This document shows positions 36,150-47,082 of a stretch of 64,000 nucleotides of DNA, in pieces. The notes under the pieces were generated by a model. That model made no database searches and was not told the DNA's origin. It was given only the letters and a program-made list of their open reading frames with translations. Made by a program: the position numbers and the translations under genes. The stretch is from positions 1 to 64,000 of the forward strand of contig JANTQF010000171.1 of assembly GCA_032988165.1 (NCBI GenBank), given 5' to 3'. This stretch comes from Emmonsiellopsis sp. PD_33 (taxonomy: Eukaryota > Ascomycota > Eurotiomycetes > Onygenales > Ajellomycetaceae). Positions within the stretch are counted from its first letter, which is position 1. The number at the start of each line of letters is the position of its first letter.

Positions 36150-39100
36150 ATGGCTTCCATCATAGAACTGCCCGGCGAGGCAAATCCCCTGACCCGTCAA
36201 AACGTTTTCAACGCCCTGGTGTCCGCGGCGGGCAGCACGCAGCAACAGGTCCGGACTGGCGGACAGCAGCTCCAGAACTGGGAGAAACAGGAACACTATT
36301 TCTCATTGCTACAGGTAAGGCGTGTCTGTTTATTGATATTTTTTACACTGACTAAATTCTTAATTTGCAGGACATCTTCGTCGATTACTCCCTCCCAAAC
36401 GAAGTCCGCTACCTGTCCATCATACAGCTCAAAAATGGCATTGACAAGTATTGGAGGAAGACGGCGCCCAAGTATGCTCCTCAATTCGCGGGAATATATT
36501 GACTGGTACTGACTATCGACCATTAAAGTGCTATCAATCCCGAGGAACGATTGCACATTCGATCGAGAGCTCTGGAGGCGGGGGCAGTTGAACCTGATCC
36601 CAAGCTTGCTCTCCACAACGCGTTGATGATTGCAAAGATAGTCCGCTTTGAGTTTCCAGCAGACTGGTAAGGCGCGCCCATTTACTGTACGCTTCTTCTG
36701 CTGGGTCAAATTCTCACTCTATTCCCTCCCCAGGCCTGATGCGATTACGTCCGTGATTTCGTTGCTTCGCGCTTCCTTCCAGCCTGGCCGCAACCCCGTA
36801 CAGCTTCCGCGCACACTCCTTATCCTCCTACACATCATCAAAGAACTCTCCACTGGGAGATTGCAAAGAATCAAACGGAGTCTCTACTCTGTGGCCCCCG
36901 AAATATTCCACGTCCTGGCCAACATCTACGTCGATAAAGTCCGCCAATGGGGTTCCTTTCTTGAGGTCGGTGGCGATGACCAAGGGGGGGCTTTGGAGGC
37001 CTTTGAAGAAAGCTTAATTGCGTTAAAGACTATGCGTCGACTCGTGATTGCTGGCTTCGAGCACCCAAACAGGGACAGCAGTGTTGGGGAATTTTGGACC
37101 CTATCCCTTACCCATGTTGGAAATTTTTACTCCCTATTGGGCCAAAAGTCCTCTGAACTGTCCCCACATGTCGCCAGGCTAATTGAAAAGCACATTATAC
37201 AACTGTCCAAGCTGCATCTAGAAATGGCCAAAACTCATCCCGCCGCGTTCGCCTTGTTTCCTGGTTGTGTTGACCTTGCCCGGTCGTACTGGGGATTGGT
37301 GGTTGAACTTGGAAAGTCATACGACCCTAGCAACATCAATGAGGCTAAAATTGGGACCGATGGTGATGCCGATGACGAAGAAACCCCTTTCTTAGAGAAA
37401 ATTGCCCTCAAAGGACTTCTTATCCTAAGGACGTGTATAAAAATGGCATTTTATCCCGCCCACACGTTCAAATATATGCACGCTCAAGATAAGGAGGAGA
37501 AATCTCAATCCATTGAGCTCATCAAGACTCAGTTGCTCACCCAGGAATTCGTAGTCCAGGTCATGGAGCTCCTTATCACCCGTTTCTTTGTCTTCCGGGC
37601 AAGCGACCTCCGACAGTGGGAGGAGGATCCAGAGGAATGGGAGAAGCATGAAGAAGAGATCACCGATGCTTATGATTTTTCTCTCCGTGCGTGCTCGGAG
37701 AAAGTCTTCCTAGATCTTCTTATCAATTTCAAGGAACTTCTCGTCCCGAAACTTCTTGGCGTATTCTATTCTTATGCCAGTAAGTCATATCCTGTTAACC
37801 GAACACTTCTATTAGCTAACAATTCCAAGCCCCGCAGAATCAGGAAGTCCTCCTAAAGGATGCACTATATTCCGCCGTCGGCCTTGGTTCGGCTGTCTTG
37901 GAGAAGCACCTTGATTTCAACGCATTTTTGACATCCACTCTTATTCCAGAGGTACAACTGCAGCAACCAGGGTATAACCTACTCCGGCGGAGAATTGCGA
38001 TATTGCTTGGTCAATGGGCTCCTATAAAGTACGACGAGCTGGATATGTCGTCGATTTTCCAAATCTTTCAACATTTGCTTAACAAGAATGACCCTACCAA
38101 CGATCAAGTCGTCCGTGTAACTGCTGCGCGTCAATTGAAGAACGTGTTGAACCCTTTCGAATTTACTGTCGAACCATTCTTACCTCATGCGACCCCCATT
38201 CTCCAGAGTCTCATGGATCTGATTGGGGAAGTCACTCTATCAGAAACCAAGATGGCATTGCTTCAAACAGTTCGCGTCGCTGTTGTGAAAATGGAAGATC
38301 ATGTACGTCACCCTTATTTTTCGACACTGACTTTGGTGCTAACTGTAGTTTTTGTTTTAGATCGCACCCTACGCTGACCAGATCGTCTCCTTGCTACCAC
38401 AACTATGGGAACAGTCCAGTGAAGAAAACTTGATGAAGCAAGCAATCCTGACTCTACTTTCTTCATTGATCAATTCTTTGAAGCAAGACTCTGTTCGATA
38501 CCAGCCGATAATTATCCCTCTCATCCAAAAATCCGTCGAGCCTGGATCGGTATGCAGTCCGCCCTCCCCCGTGTATGTATCAGACATGCTAATAATCAAA
38601 TAGGAGGCATTGATATATCTCTTGGAAGAGGCGTTGGATCTATGGGCCGCCGTCCTAATCCAAGCTCCATCTCCCGCATCTCCAGAGCTTCTCCAGCTAT
38701 TCCCATCTCTCTTCTCTGTTTTCGACATCGACACCGAATGTGTCCGACAGGCTCTAGAGGTTGTTGAGTCCTATGTCCTCCTTGCACCTCAAGAACTACT
38801 CAGTGACAACATACGCTTCCGACTACTTGTCTCACTTGAATCCCTGCTCGGCTCAACCACTCGCGAGTGCATTGGAGTCGTTCCACATCTTGTAGAAATG
38901 CTGATCCGAGGAGTCGAGTTTGTCGATCCGGGTAGCGAACAAGCGTATACAATTGTAGCCAAATCGCTCCTCGATTCGTCATTCCTACCAACCCTTCTCT
39001 CCGGGCTCCACAATACCTACGAGGCGCATCTCACCACCGGCCCCAACAAGAAATCCCCAGCCGTTTACGGCGTAGTCGAAACCGACTACTTCTCAGTCCT

Positions 39101-39674
39101 TGCCCGGATCGCCCTCGCAAGTCCCAAAATCTTCATCTCCTCCTCCGTCACAGCCACCGGCCAATCCTCCGACGAACAAACCGTCAACTGGATATTATCA
39201 GAATGGTTCTCCCACTTCGATAACATGGGCGACATCAACCGCAAAAAGCTGCACGCCCTAGCCCTAACCCACCTCCTCTCCGTAAATGGGCCCTCCACAC
39301 CTCCCCCACCCTACCTCCTCCAACACCTCCAATCCTACCTCGTCGTCTGGACCGATCTCATCCGAGAACTCTCCGAAGGCACCGATTACGACCCCAACGA
39401 TCCCCGCGGCGGCGACTATCTGATTTCCTGGAACGAGGAGGCTACGAACCAGACGGATGGGAAATACCATGCCAACGAGTCGCCGGAGACTACGCGTAGA
39501 CGGAATTGGAGCAATGCTGACCCCGTGAATAAGATCAATTTTCGCCATTTTGTCACGGAGAATTTGCGCGGGGTTGTGGGTGCGTGTGGCGGGATTGAGA
39601 AGTTTAGGGACGAGTGGTTGGTTAATGTTGACCATGAGGTTGTTAAGGGGTTTGGGGAGTTGGGGTTGCTTTGA
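36150..39674 (+). CDS. kap120: Importin-11 / Kap120-like karyopherin
   Basis: Importin-beta superfamily nuclear transport receptor. Exons: 36150-36314, 36371-36471, 36529-36666, 36734-37779, 37830-38302, 38361-38549 and 38604-39674, all in phase, 1060 residues, as expected for importin-11/Kap120. The N-terminal importin-beta (Ran-binding) domain is seen in GGQQLQNWEKQEHYFSLLQD and VRYLSIIQLKNGIDKYWR. Helical HEAT-type repeats follow throughout. At the 3' site before 37830 the CAAG acceptor, not the GCAG eight bases further, keeps the frame. The gene starts only about 165 bp from the edge of the Helitron island, so its promoter must be short or overlap the island. Yeast Kap120 imports ribosome-biogenesis cargo; cargo here is unknown. 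Confidence 0.93.
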
Positions 39675-40206
39675 ATGGATGTAGGTGATGGCCAGCCTTT
39701 CCTCTCTCTTTTTTTTTGTTGAGAAGTTTGCTATGGTGTTTTAGCGGTGCATATTCCCTGAAGGCGCGCTCTCGGAGTGGTTGGTGGGTGGGTGGTTGGC
39801 TGGTGGTGCCGGCGATTTGTTCTGCTAAGCTTTTGACTTTTGTTAAATAAAAAGCCCCTCACGTAAAGGTTTGATAGAATCATACAAGTTAGCTGCTTGA
39901 AAGATCCATCAGATTGAAAAATGAATAATCGGGGCTGTGATGTATTTCCAATAACAGAGTCAGGGGCCAATGCCTGCTCTTTCTAAGAAGCCAGGGCTGA
40001 ACTACAAAAAAAAGGGGGGGGGCATGCAGAAGCCAAGGGGCTGCACCGAAGCCATCAAACGACATTAACCACAATAAACCAAAGTACATAAGTTAGCTCT
40101 ACCCACCCCACCCCCCAACGAACAAAACAAATCAAATTAGCAGCGTATACCCCCCCCCCCTCCAATATCATACCATACCCCCTCCCCCCACCAATCAATC
40201 ACCTAA
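39675..40206. other. Intergenic between convergent genes
   Basis: 3' flanks of the karyopherin and GH5 genes. Contains C- and G-homopolymers (about 40012-40021 and 40150-40160). Nothing else recognised. Confidence 0.5.
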
Positions 40207-41591
40207 CTAACCACACCCCCCAAACCTCCTCCCCCCCAACGGCTGCGGAAACACCCCCTCCTCCAACAACTCCCGCATATCCCACTCCGGCGCCCCCTCC
40301 GTCCTCCACGTCCAAAAGAACCACCCCCCGCCACCACCACCACCCTCAAACGCATCCAACTGCGCCTCAATAAACCTCGCAATCCCCTCCCTCACCCCGT
40401 CCCCGAGCCCGCTCACCCTCCCCTCCGCCCTCCCCTCACACCTCCCCGACGGCGTCCCATGCGGATACGACCCATCAAACCTCGCCCCAAACCCACGCCC
40501 ATTAAGATACTTGGCGCAATCAGTCATCGCACCGCTCCACTCGCCGACGAAAGTCGGCTTGTCCAGCCCCGTCAGCTGGGAGCGGAAGGCGCAGGCGGCC
40601 GCGACGTGTTCCGGGACGGGGCGGGTGACGCCGGCGTCGAAGACTTGGTAGTGGTGGGTGTCTAGGTAGATGTTGTTGTGGGTGGCGGGGGTCATGAAGC
40701 CGTTCCAGGAGCGCGGGGGTTGGAAGGCGTCGGAGATGGCGATGCCTGTGTTTTTGTTTTTGGGTTGGTTGTGGATGAGGGTGTAGCCGTCCTGGTAGAA
40801 TTGTTTGAGAGGGGCGAGTTGGACGGTGGGTGGGAAGGGTTCGTTGAGGAGCTCGATGGCGGTGATGGTTTCGGTTTGTGAGCCGTAGCGGGCTGCGAGG
40901 CGTTGGAGGGCGGTGAGGGTTTGTTGGACTGTGTTGCCGGATTGCCAGGTTATGGGGCCGCGGCGGCCGCTGTTGTCGAAGCCGTTTTGGGAGCCGGGGG
41001 CTATATGGGGGAGGGGGAGGGGGGGGTATTTAGTGACGTTTTTTTCTTCTTTACCGCTTGCTAGGTAGGTATGGGGGTTGTGGGGTATAAAAAGGGGTAT
41101 ATAGCAAAATATGTATGTAGCTAACCGCCATGCAAGTCAATTATAACCTTGAGTCCCGCCCCCCTGGCCCACCCAATCGCTTTATCCAAATACTCCAGTT
41201 GGCCCTGCACATACGGCTCGCCCTTCAACGGGGCCACAGCCCAGTATCCAATCGGGATCCTGACATGGTTCAATCCCGCCGCGGCAATCTGCGAGAAATC
41301 GCCCTGCGTGATCCATGAGCTCCAGTGCTTGGATAGCCGCGATTTCGCATTGCCGCCTAGGGTCTGGCTGAGGGTGTATTCGTCAACGGCGGCGTCGCCG
41401 GCAGCTTCGAAGATCGAGGGCGTTATCCATGGCTCCAGAACAAGCCACCCGCCGAGGTTGACACCGCGGAAGAAAGGGGCGGTTTCACGGGGGCTAGTGG
41501 TTACAGTGGGTGCAGCGGAGGCTGTGAGTATCCATAAGAGTAGTATATAGAAGCTGGTAAGGAGCAGGTTGAGTGTGTTGGGTCCCGGCAT
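40207..41591 (-). CDS. Secreted GH5 exo-beta-1,3-glucanase-like enzyme
   Basis: Family 5 glycosidase of the fungal glucan 1,3-beta-glucosidase group, acting on cell-wall or environmental beta-glucan. Exons on the minus strand 41591-41126 and 41000-40207, 419 residues. Signal peptide about residues 1-27. Motifs: RGVNLGGWLVLEPWITPS near the N-terminus, GLNHVRIPIGYWA, VIIDLHGGAPGSQNGFDNSG across the splice junction, acid/base Glu in ELLNEPF, and nucleophile Glu in FVGEWSGAMTDCAKYLNG. A Gly run precedes WFFWTWRTE. The donor is GTTAGC, a weak match, but it is the one that joins the two halves in phase at the conserved HGGAPGSQNG motif. Confidence 0.9.
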
Positions 41592-42369
41592 GGTTTATAC
41601 TTGCTGCCCACAGCGGACGACGAGGCTCCTATGCACTGCAGAGCAAGCAGGGGGAGAAAAAGACGAGAGAATACTTCTCTTCTGCCCGCGTGGAGGACAG
41701 GTGCGAGTCTTTAAGCAGCACCATGAGAAGAATAATACACGGGCTGGAAGCCCTCCCCAAGACGGGGGCACAAGCAGGAAATCGAAGAAAGCCAGCCCAG
41801 TTGAACTGCGGGGTCTAGATGCATTTGCAAGATACATTCAGGAAAAGAAGTTGAAGAATAACTAAATAATTAGTTGGATAATCCATCCACAGCTGGCCAC
41901 ATGTTGCCCACGATTGCCGATCGAGAGCGATGATCAACCGATTATTCCCATTGTCAGATGAGGGTGGTTGGACGTTTATGATGGGCAGCTCGTTCTCATT
42001 TGCAGGTTTTTTATTTCCCTGATGTCACACGGTCGACGCTCGAATGCGAACCATTGGCTACTATTTGCTGAACCGACGCACAGGTGTGATGCTGTGCATA
42101 TGGATTGCAAAAAGGACGACGAGACCGTGCCGAACTGGGAATATCAATCAGCTAAAAGTTCCTTTTGTATCTGGGAAATCCTCGGGCTGCATGTTGGGCG
42201 GGGTTGGCAGACATTTCAGGTTTTGGCTGGCTCAATGCTGGTCTAATGGCAATATCGCCGCCTTCATGACGATGTCAACATTCCACTCCCTGGAAAGGGT
42301 TTGCGGTCCTTCATCAGCTCTATGGAAGAGAATTAAAATGGGAATATGAATGTAAGTGGCGAGAGAATC
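41592..42369. other. Intergenic, GH5 upstream region
   Basis: About 0.8 kb, presumably with the GH5 promoter. No TATA box or gene recognised. The right end approaches the proposed inversion breakpoint near 42.37-42.44 kb. Confidence 0.45.
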
Positions 42370-42995
42370 ATTAAATACTCGTCAGTCGTCCTCGGATAGT
42401 TGATTTGCTGGTGGTGCAAAGCACTTGGCGAAATAAGAGTTTGTCATTGGCCGCAGCTCAGGGAGCCAAGTTCGCACAGTTGACTCTTCAGATCTTTCAA
42501 GCTACTATCCATGAGGAGGTTGAGGTCTGACTCTGGTGTTTCCTAGCCTGAATCTCCTACCTCAAACTCCTCAGTCACCAAATCACCTGTGACGTTCACA
42601 ACATGCTGTTGGTTTGTTGTGCCAGACTGGCAAGCACAGTATTTGAGCAATATTCATCTTGTTGTTAGCAGCTACTATTAAATATGTTTAGCAGGTGGGT
42701 CACCTTCTATGAGGGAGTCATTAAGCTCTGCCATGGTGGTGTGGAGGGTGGATGCTACGCCCTCTGCTTCTCTGACATGGCAATCTAGGGAGTTATGCCC
42801 AAGTACGAACAGACCCATAACCCGAGCCCAGATCTCGAAGCGTTTGGCCTCTGCCGCGAATAGATGCTGCGGCCATGGCGTCTCGCCGGTATAGCCGGGT
42901 GGGTTGGTTATGGCGGTGACCTTGTTGAAAAGCGGTTTGATAGCCTTACCTGCGACAGCAAGACTCGTTGTTTGGCTTTCTGAAGCGGTGGCCAT
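42370..42995 (-). pseudogene. N-terminal fragment of a fungal accessory gene
   Basis: From the ATG at 42995 an exon to 42704 encodes MATASESQTTSLAVAGKAIK and then AKRFEIWARVMGLFVLGHNSLDCHVREAEGV. This resembles the N-terminal domain common in large variable fungal proteins, where a W-A-x-x-x-G-L-F-x-x-G-H-x-S-L-D-x-R motif is typical. The exon ends at a GTGACC donor, followed by a CTAAC branch point. Further left, pieces such as ESDLNLLMDSSLKDLKSQL and, in another frame, ANDKLLFRQ look like the next part of the same domain, but stops and a frame change intervene and the rest of the gene is absent. I read it as the 5' half of a broken gene whose other half lies at 44.9-45.8 kb. Confidence 0.5.
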
Positions 42996-43397
42996 GTTCG
43001 AGCAACCCCGTTCACATTGGGAAAAAGTTAAACAGTGTCTATTGTGCCCAGGTGTGGTGATGAAAAAATGGGGAGACTGGGAGAGATGAAGGATGAAGGA
43101 CAGCTCCGGAATGTCGTGGAAAGCACAATCCAACGACCATGGCTCGACACGGCAACTGCTTTAGACTTCATACCTTAACTCATTTAAGGTTGACTAGTCT
43201 AGTACTGTGTTTCAAGGAGACTCCTACTGACCTTGCTATGCATAGAGCAGGAGTAATGCCTCAAAAGGTGAGTTAGAACAGAAATCGAACGCAACATAGA
43301 ATAGGATTGGAACATAAACCTGCTGGCTGCAATTGACCGTGTGCCTACCCAAGAGCGTCCCTGTTAGGCTGGGCTGCTTCCTTCTCTGCAGTAATAG
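42996..43397. other. Intergenic, no gene recognised
   Basis: About 0.4 kb between the fragment above and the HNH gene. Partly AT-rich; nothing recognised. Confidence 0.45.
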
Positions 43398-44845
43398 TTA
43401 AGCAGCCATCCCATCCAACCAACCCCCTAACTTCAGCCAAACAATCCTTCCGAGCTCAGCTGAGCCATCACTCCGAACCCATACCTCTTCCATGTCCCGG
43501 ATGATGCGGTCGATGTATGTCCCCGCAGCGCTGAGTTCCAGAATATGAGCAATAGAGCGATGCAGCGCTAGTAACTTTACGGAGGGTGGGTTGATTGTGC
43601 GGTTTGGTGAAAGGAGTAGCTCCCTTGTTACTGGGAGGTTGTAGGAGCTCCGGACAAGCGCATTCGATGAATTGATTGTGTAGGTATGGTCAGTAGAGGT
43701 TGTGGAGCCAACGGGTTCAAATGTTAGTTTGAACAGGCCGAAGCACGTATGTAGGTCAGATGCAAGACTGATAGCATTACTCGGGCGATCGATATTTGAG
43801 CCCTCAATTAGATGAATCACACCAGGGTCAAACATGTTCAGGATAGAAAGAGCAGTTCTCTTAGAAGCACTCTAGGACGAGCATTAGAAGATGACGCGGG
43901 AGTGTACCGGGTTCATCCAACTCACCAACTCTGGCCGACCATCTGTAGTCTTGGACGACATGATTGAATGCGGTATAATATGGGCGACCTCTAAACGTGC
44001 AAGTGGACCGGCCAACGGGCGGTCGTCATCATCCTTTGGCTCAGCATCACGATCCCCTCGTTTTATAGCTTCTGTCACGTCGAATTGGCGTGTGACCACA
44101 CACCGATGACGGTCTCGAGTAAGACAGTCACGCCGCAACACTGACAATCGTGCAGGCGTCCCAACGACGTTGTCGATGGTAGGGGCTGATAAACTTTCTG
44201 CAGATGCCTGGGGCGTCTTAGATCCAGCTGCTTTCACTAGAGACAACAGGTAAGCATGTGAACCGGGATACTCGCGCAGCACCCAGTTCGCACCCCCATG
44301 ATACCAAGGATAGTCAGAGTCAACGTACTCGGGAGGAAGAAGTTGTTGAACAAGTATTCTGCAAAAGAGTCCATAACACTCTCTACTTCCTGCTTCTGGG
44401 TAGCCGGAGACTGGGGGCTGAATCCAGCACATCTGGCTAGTCCTTGATTGAAGGATGGCTGTATAGCAGTATCACCACTAGAACAACAGAAGCCATCAAA
44501 ATAGATAAAAAACTGCTGGAGAAACAGATCGGCTGAGCGGCACTGCTCATATGTCAGACGTACAAGAGTGGCCTTCTTGTATGGCGTGCTGCTCTGCAAT
44601 GGCTCGCAGTGATTGAAAAGACTGGTTATGACCGCTTGTGCCTGCGCTTGTTCGGCCGCAGAAAGGGAGGGGGGGGAGAAGTCAAGTCCGCCATCAAGCA
44701 CCGCTTGATGGCGATGATCGACGGATGATTCTTGGCTAGTAGGTAGCCAAAAAGAGTGGTCCGCCATGCCCGGGCGGGATGCTCCCTCGTTATAAAAACC
44801 CAAGGAGTCGAGGGAGAGAAGCCGGCGATGAAGATGAGAATCCAA
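43398..44845 (-). CDS. HNH nuclease-domain protein
   Basis: Exons on the minus strand 44845-44329, 44236-43926 and 43871-43398, phases consistent, 433 residues. The core is in exon 2: GTPARLSVLRRDCLTRDRHRCVVTRQFD (a CxxxxxRDxxRC-type start), then LEVAHIIPHSIMS, the HIIPHS histidine motif of the fungal HNH_2-like family. Exon 3 continues SILNMFDPGVIHLIEG and contains the conserved region ending the fold. Proteins of this type are multicopy in Onygenales and Eurotiales; their biological role is unknown to me, with nuclease activity inferred from the motif. It lies between two oppositely oriented fragments of another gene, suggesting it rode on a rearranged segment. Confidence 0.82.
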
Positions 44846-44900
44846 GATTGCTCGTCGCTTTGTAGTCTAGCTCATTATAGAGCATAAATAGTCTTGGCAT

Positions 44901-45775
44901 ATGGTAACCAACCCCAAGTTTGATCATGACTGCCATGTTAGTTCATTTTTTCTCCAGTATTGGGGATCAAAGATTTTAAAGGAATTCCCCGTTGGTGAAG
45001 CTCCGGAGTCCGCGCACGGAGACGAAGACGCTGACAACGTGTCGGAACCGCCCCGAACTCTGCTGTCACAATACAATGCCGAGCTCTCTGGGGCCACCGA
45101 GTCTTTCCTTGTTGCCGTATAGCCGCTGCAAATGTTCGTCGTAGACAGCAGTTCTCTTACTGGAAGAGCTGTCACGACAAAATCGTTCAAGAAACAAGGG
45201 CATCTATACCGTCCAAGGAATCCAACGAGACTGTAAGTCCGGCGTCCCAAGGAGGGCGTGTTGTCTCCCTGCGTACTTTAAGGGACTATCAGTCCACCGT
45301 TCTAGTATCTGAATATGCTCCCTCGATGGTGACCGCAGACGATGAGATTGTGGCGTTTCTAACCTACTCATTATGTTTAGGGCCATGGATGGCTGGTTGT
45401 AGATTCTGAAGACAAGCCTGGACAAGTCCTCCTATACGCTAAGGCGGGAACAGGTATCAAAGCATGGGTTGAAGAAGGTACCAGCACCATTAACTCACAA
45501 CAATGAAAAGTTCAAGTGGGTGCTAACAGTGGTTATGGCTAGGTTTCATCGGAGTATTAGGGGTGGAAGGGGGCGAATGGAAAATGCGATTCGAGGAATA
45601 CGAAGGGTTTAAGGCAATGTGATAAGTGAATCATTGGGTTCTGCGTTATGTTTTACTGCTAACTAGGCGCAGCGATTTTTTCGAGAGCGTCCGACGCCCG
45701 TTCAATGAGAGGCTACATACGCTTCTGTTCTTGGAACAATGCGCGGAAGGGATTATGAAGCTCACTCTTGATTGA
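44901..45775 (+). pseudogene. C-terminal fragment of the broken accessory gene
   Basis: Pieces: a frame 44901-45122, a continuation in another frame about 45124-45232 (NVRRRQQFSYWKSCHDKI), then exons 45381-45477, 45543-45618 and 45667-45775. The last three junctions use GT-AG introns with perfect phase and end MKLTLD plus stop, so this part has the structure of a real gene. RRRQQFSYWKSCHDK resembles the RRRQ-x-F-x-Y-W/R segment that follows the N-terminal domain seen on the opposite strand at 42.4-43.0 kb. There is no start domain here, and a frame break lies near 45118-45121. Probably the 3' half of a disrupted gene. Confidence 0.5.
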
Positions 45776-47082
45776 CATTCTATGAATGACTGCCGGACTG
45801 GTTAAGCGTCTCATAGGTAGAGTTCAGTGCCAAATGCTTTTTTACTATTCAACAATTTGGATGGTGAGGTATAATTCCATATTATCTGGATACGCACTGT
45901 TTTGATATACGAGCAATAAGAAAACAATGGGCAATATCATAGCACTTCATATCTATCAGACATTTGATTATACCAGCCTAGATTTGCTCCTGGATATTCA
46001 GCAACAGTTCGCCTCGTAGTGGTATTAAAGCAGTCTCTATCATCGAGCAGTTGTTAAAGTGTTGTAAACAATGAAGTAAATATCTTGATAGGTGGGATGC
46101 GCAAGCATTGGTTAAATAGTTCGTTGCAAATGCTTAACCAGTGATGCCTTTCTTTTACTTGACGCGATTGGTAGAAACCCCTGAAATGTCCACTGAGGGC
46201 CATGCAGCTTTAGGTTAAATAAGCTAAATATTTCTTAATGCCTTTGCAGATGATGATAAGTAAGGTATTAGTTGTTTGTAATTTCGCAATATATCCTTTC
46301 ATGTTCTGATAATCGGTTCAACACCACTAAACACTAAACACAATCCTATTTCTACCAATATTCAATATGGCCGTCTCTCAACAGCGTCGCCATATCCGAG
46401 AGGGCAGCAATGATCATCCATAGTAACTCGCCTCCCCGACTAAAGTGGAGATCTCGGTCTCCATGCCACTTTCAAACATTTATGATCTCAAAAATAACAC
46501 AGCCGGCCACGCTGCCACGGTGGAAAAAAAAGATAAAAAGGCCTGTGAAGTCAGGCGTGTTGGTTACTAGCATGGCAGGACACCATGCTGCCTCGCAAAA
46601 GACCCTGATGAGAGGAACCTTGGAAGAGGAATAAGGTTAATTGAAACTCCGGCGAAAAGTGGATATAGATCGGATTGCTGGTTCCGACTGCAAATATCGC
46701 CATCGACGCAACAAGCCGGCCCCCTTGATGCCGCCGGCGCAGCACGGAATATCTGGAAATCTTCCCGCAAACAGCCCCCGGGATTGCTGCAGTAGCGTTT
46801 GGCAAATAACTATCCCCGTCGACCAGAAACCTCCTGGGTTTGGATATCGGCATTTACGCCGGCGCTCGCTGGGGTTCCCGTCCAATTTCAACCCCTGGGC
46901 ACAAATCCCCACGGCACGCTCCACCCCCTCACTCGGACTTAAGAAGATGGACATTCCCCTTCGCGGGGCGAAATATTCTTGTCTTCGTTAACTATTTCAA
47001 CGCTCGCATGTCCATCTGTTTAAAATTCTACCCGAGTTAAACAACCCAAATCACGCCCAGAAATACTAGTTGAACTGCAAAC
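45776..47082. other. Intergenic, upstream of aldehyde dehydrogenase
   Basis: About 1.3 kb. The first 600 bp are AT-rich and low in CpG; the remainder is GC-normal and probably holds the dehydrogenase promoter. Short frames only, none with support. Confidence 0.45.
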
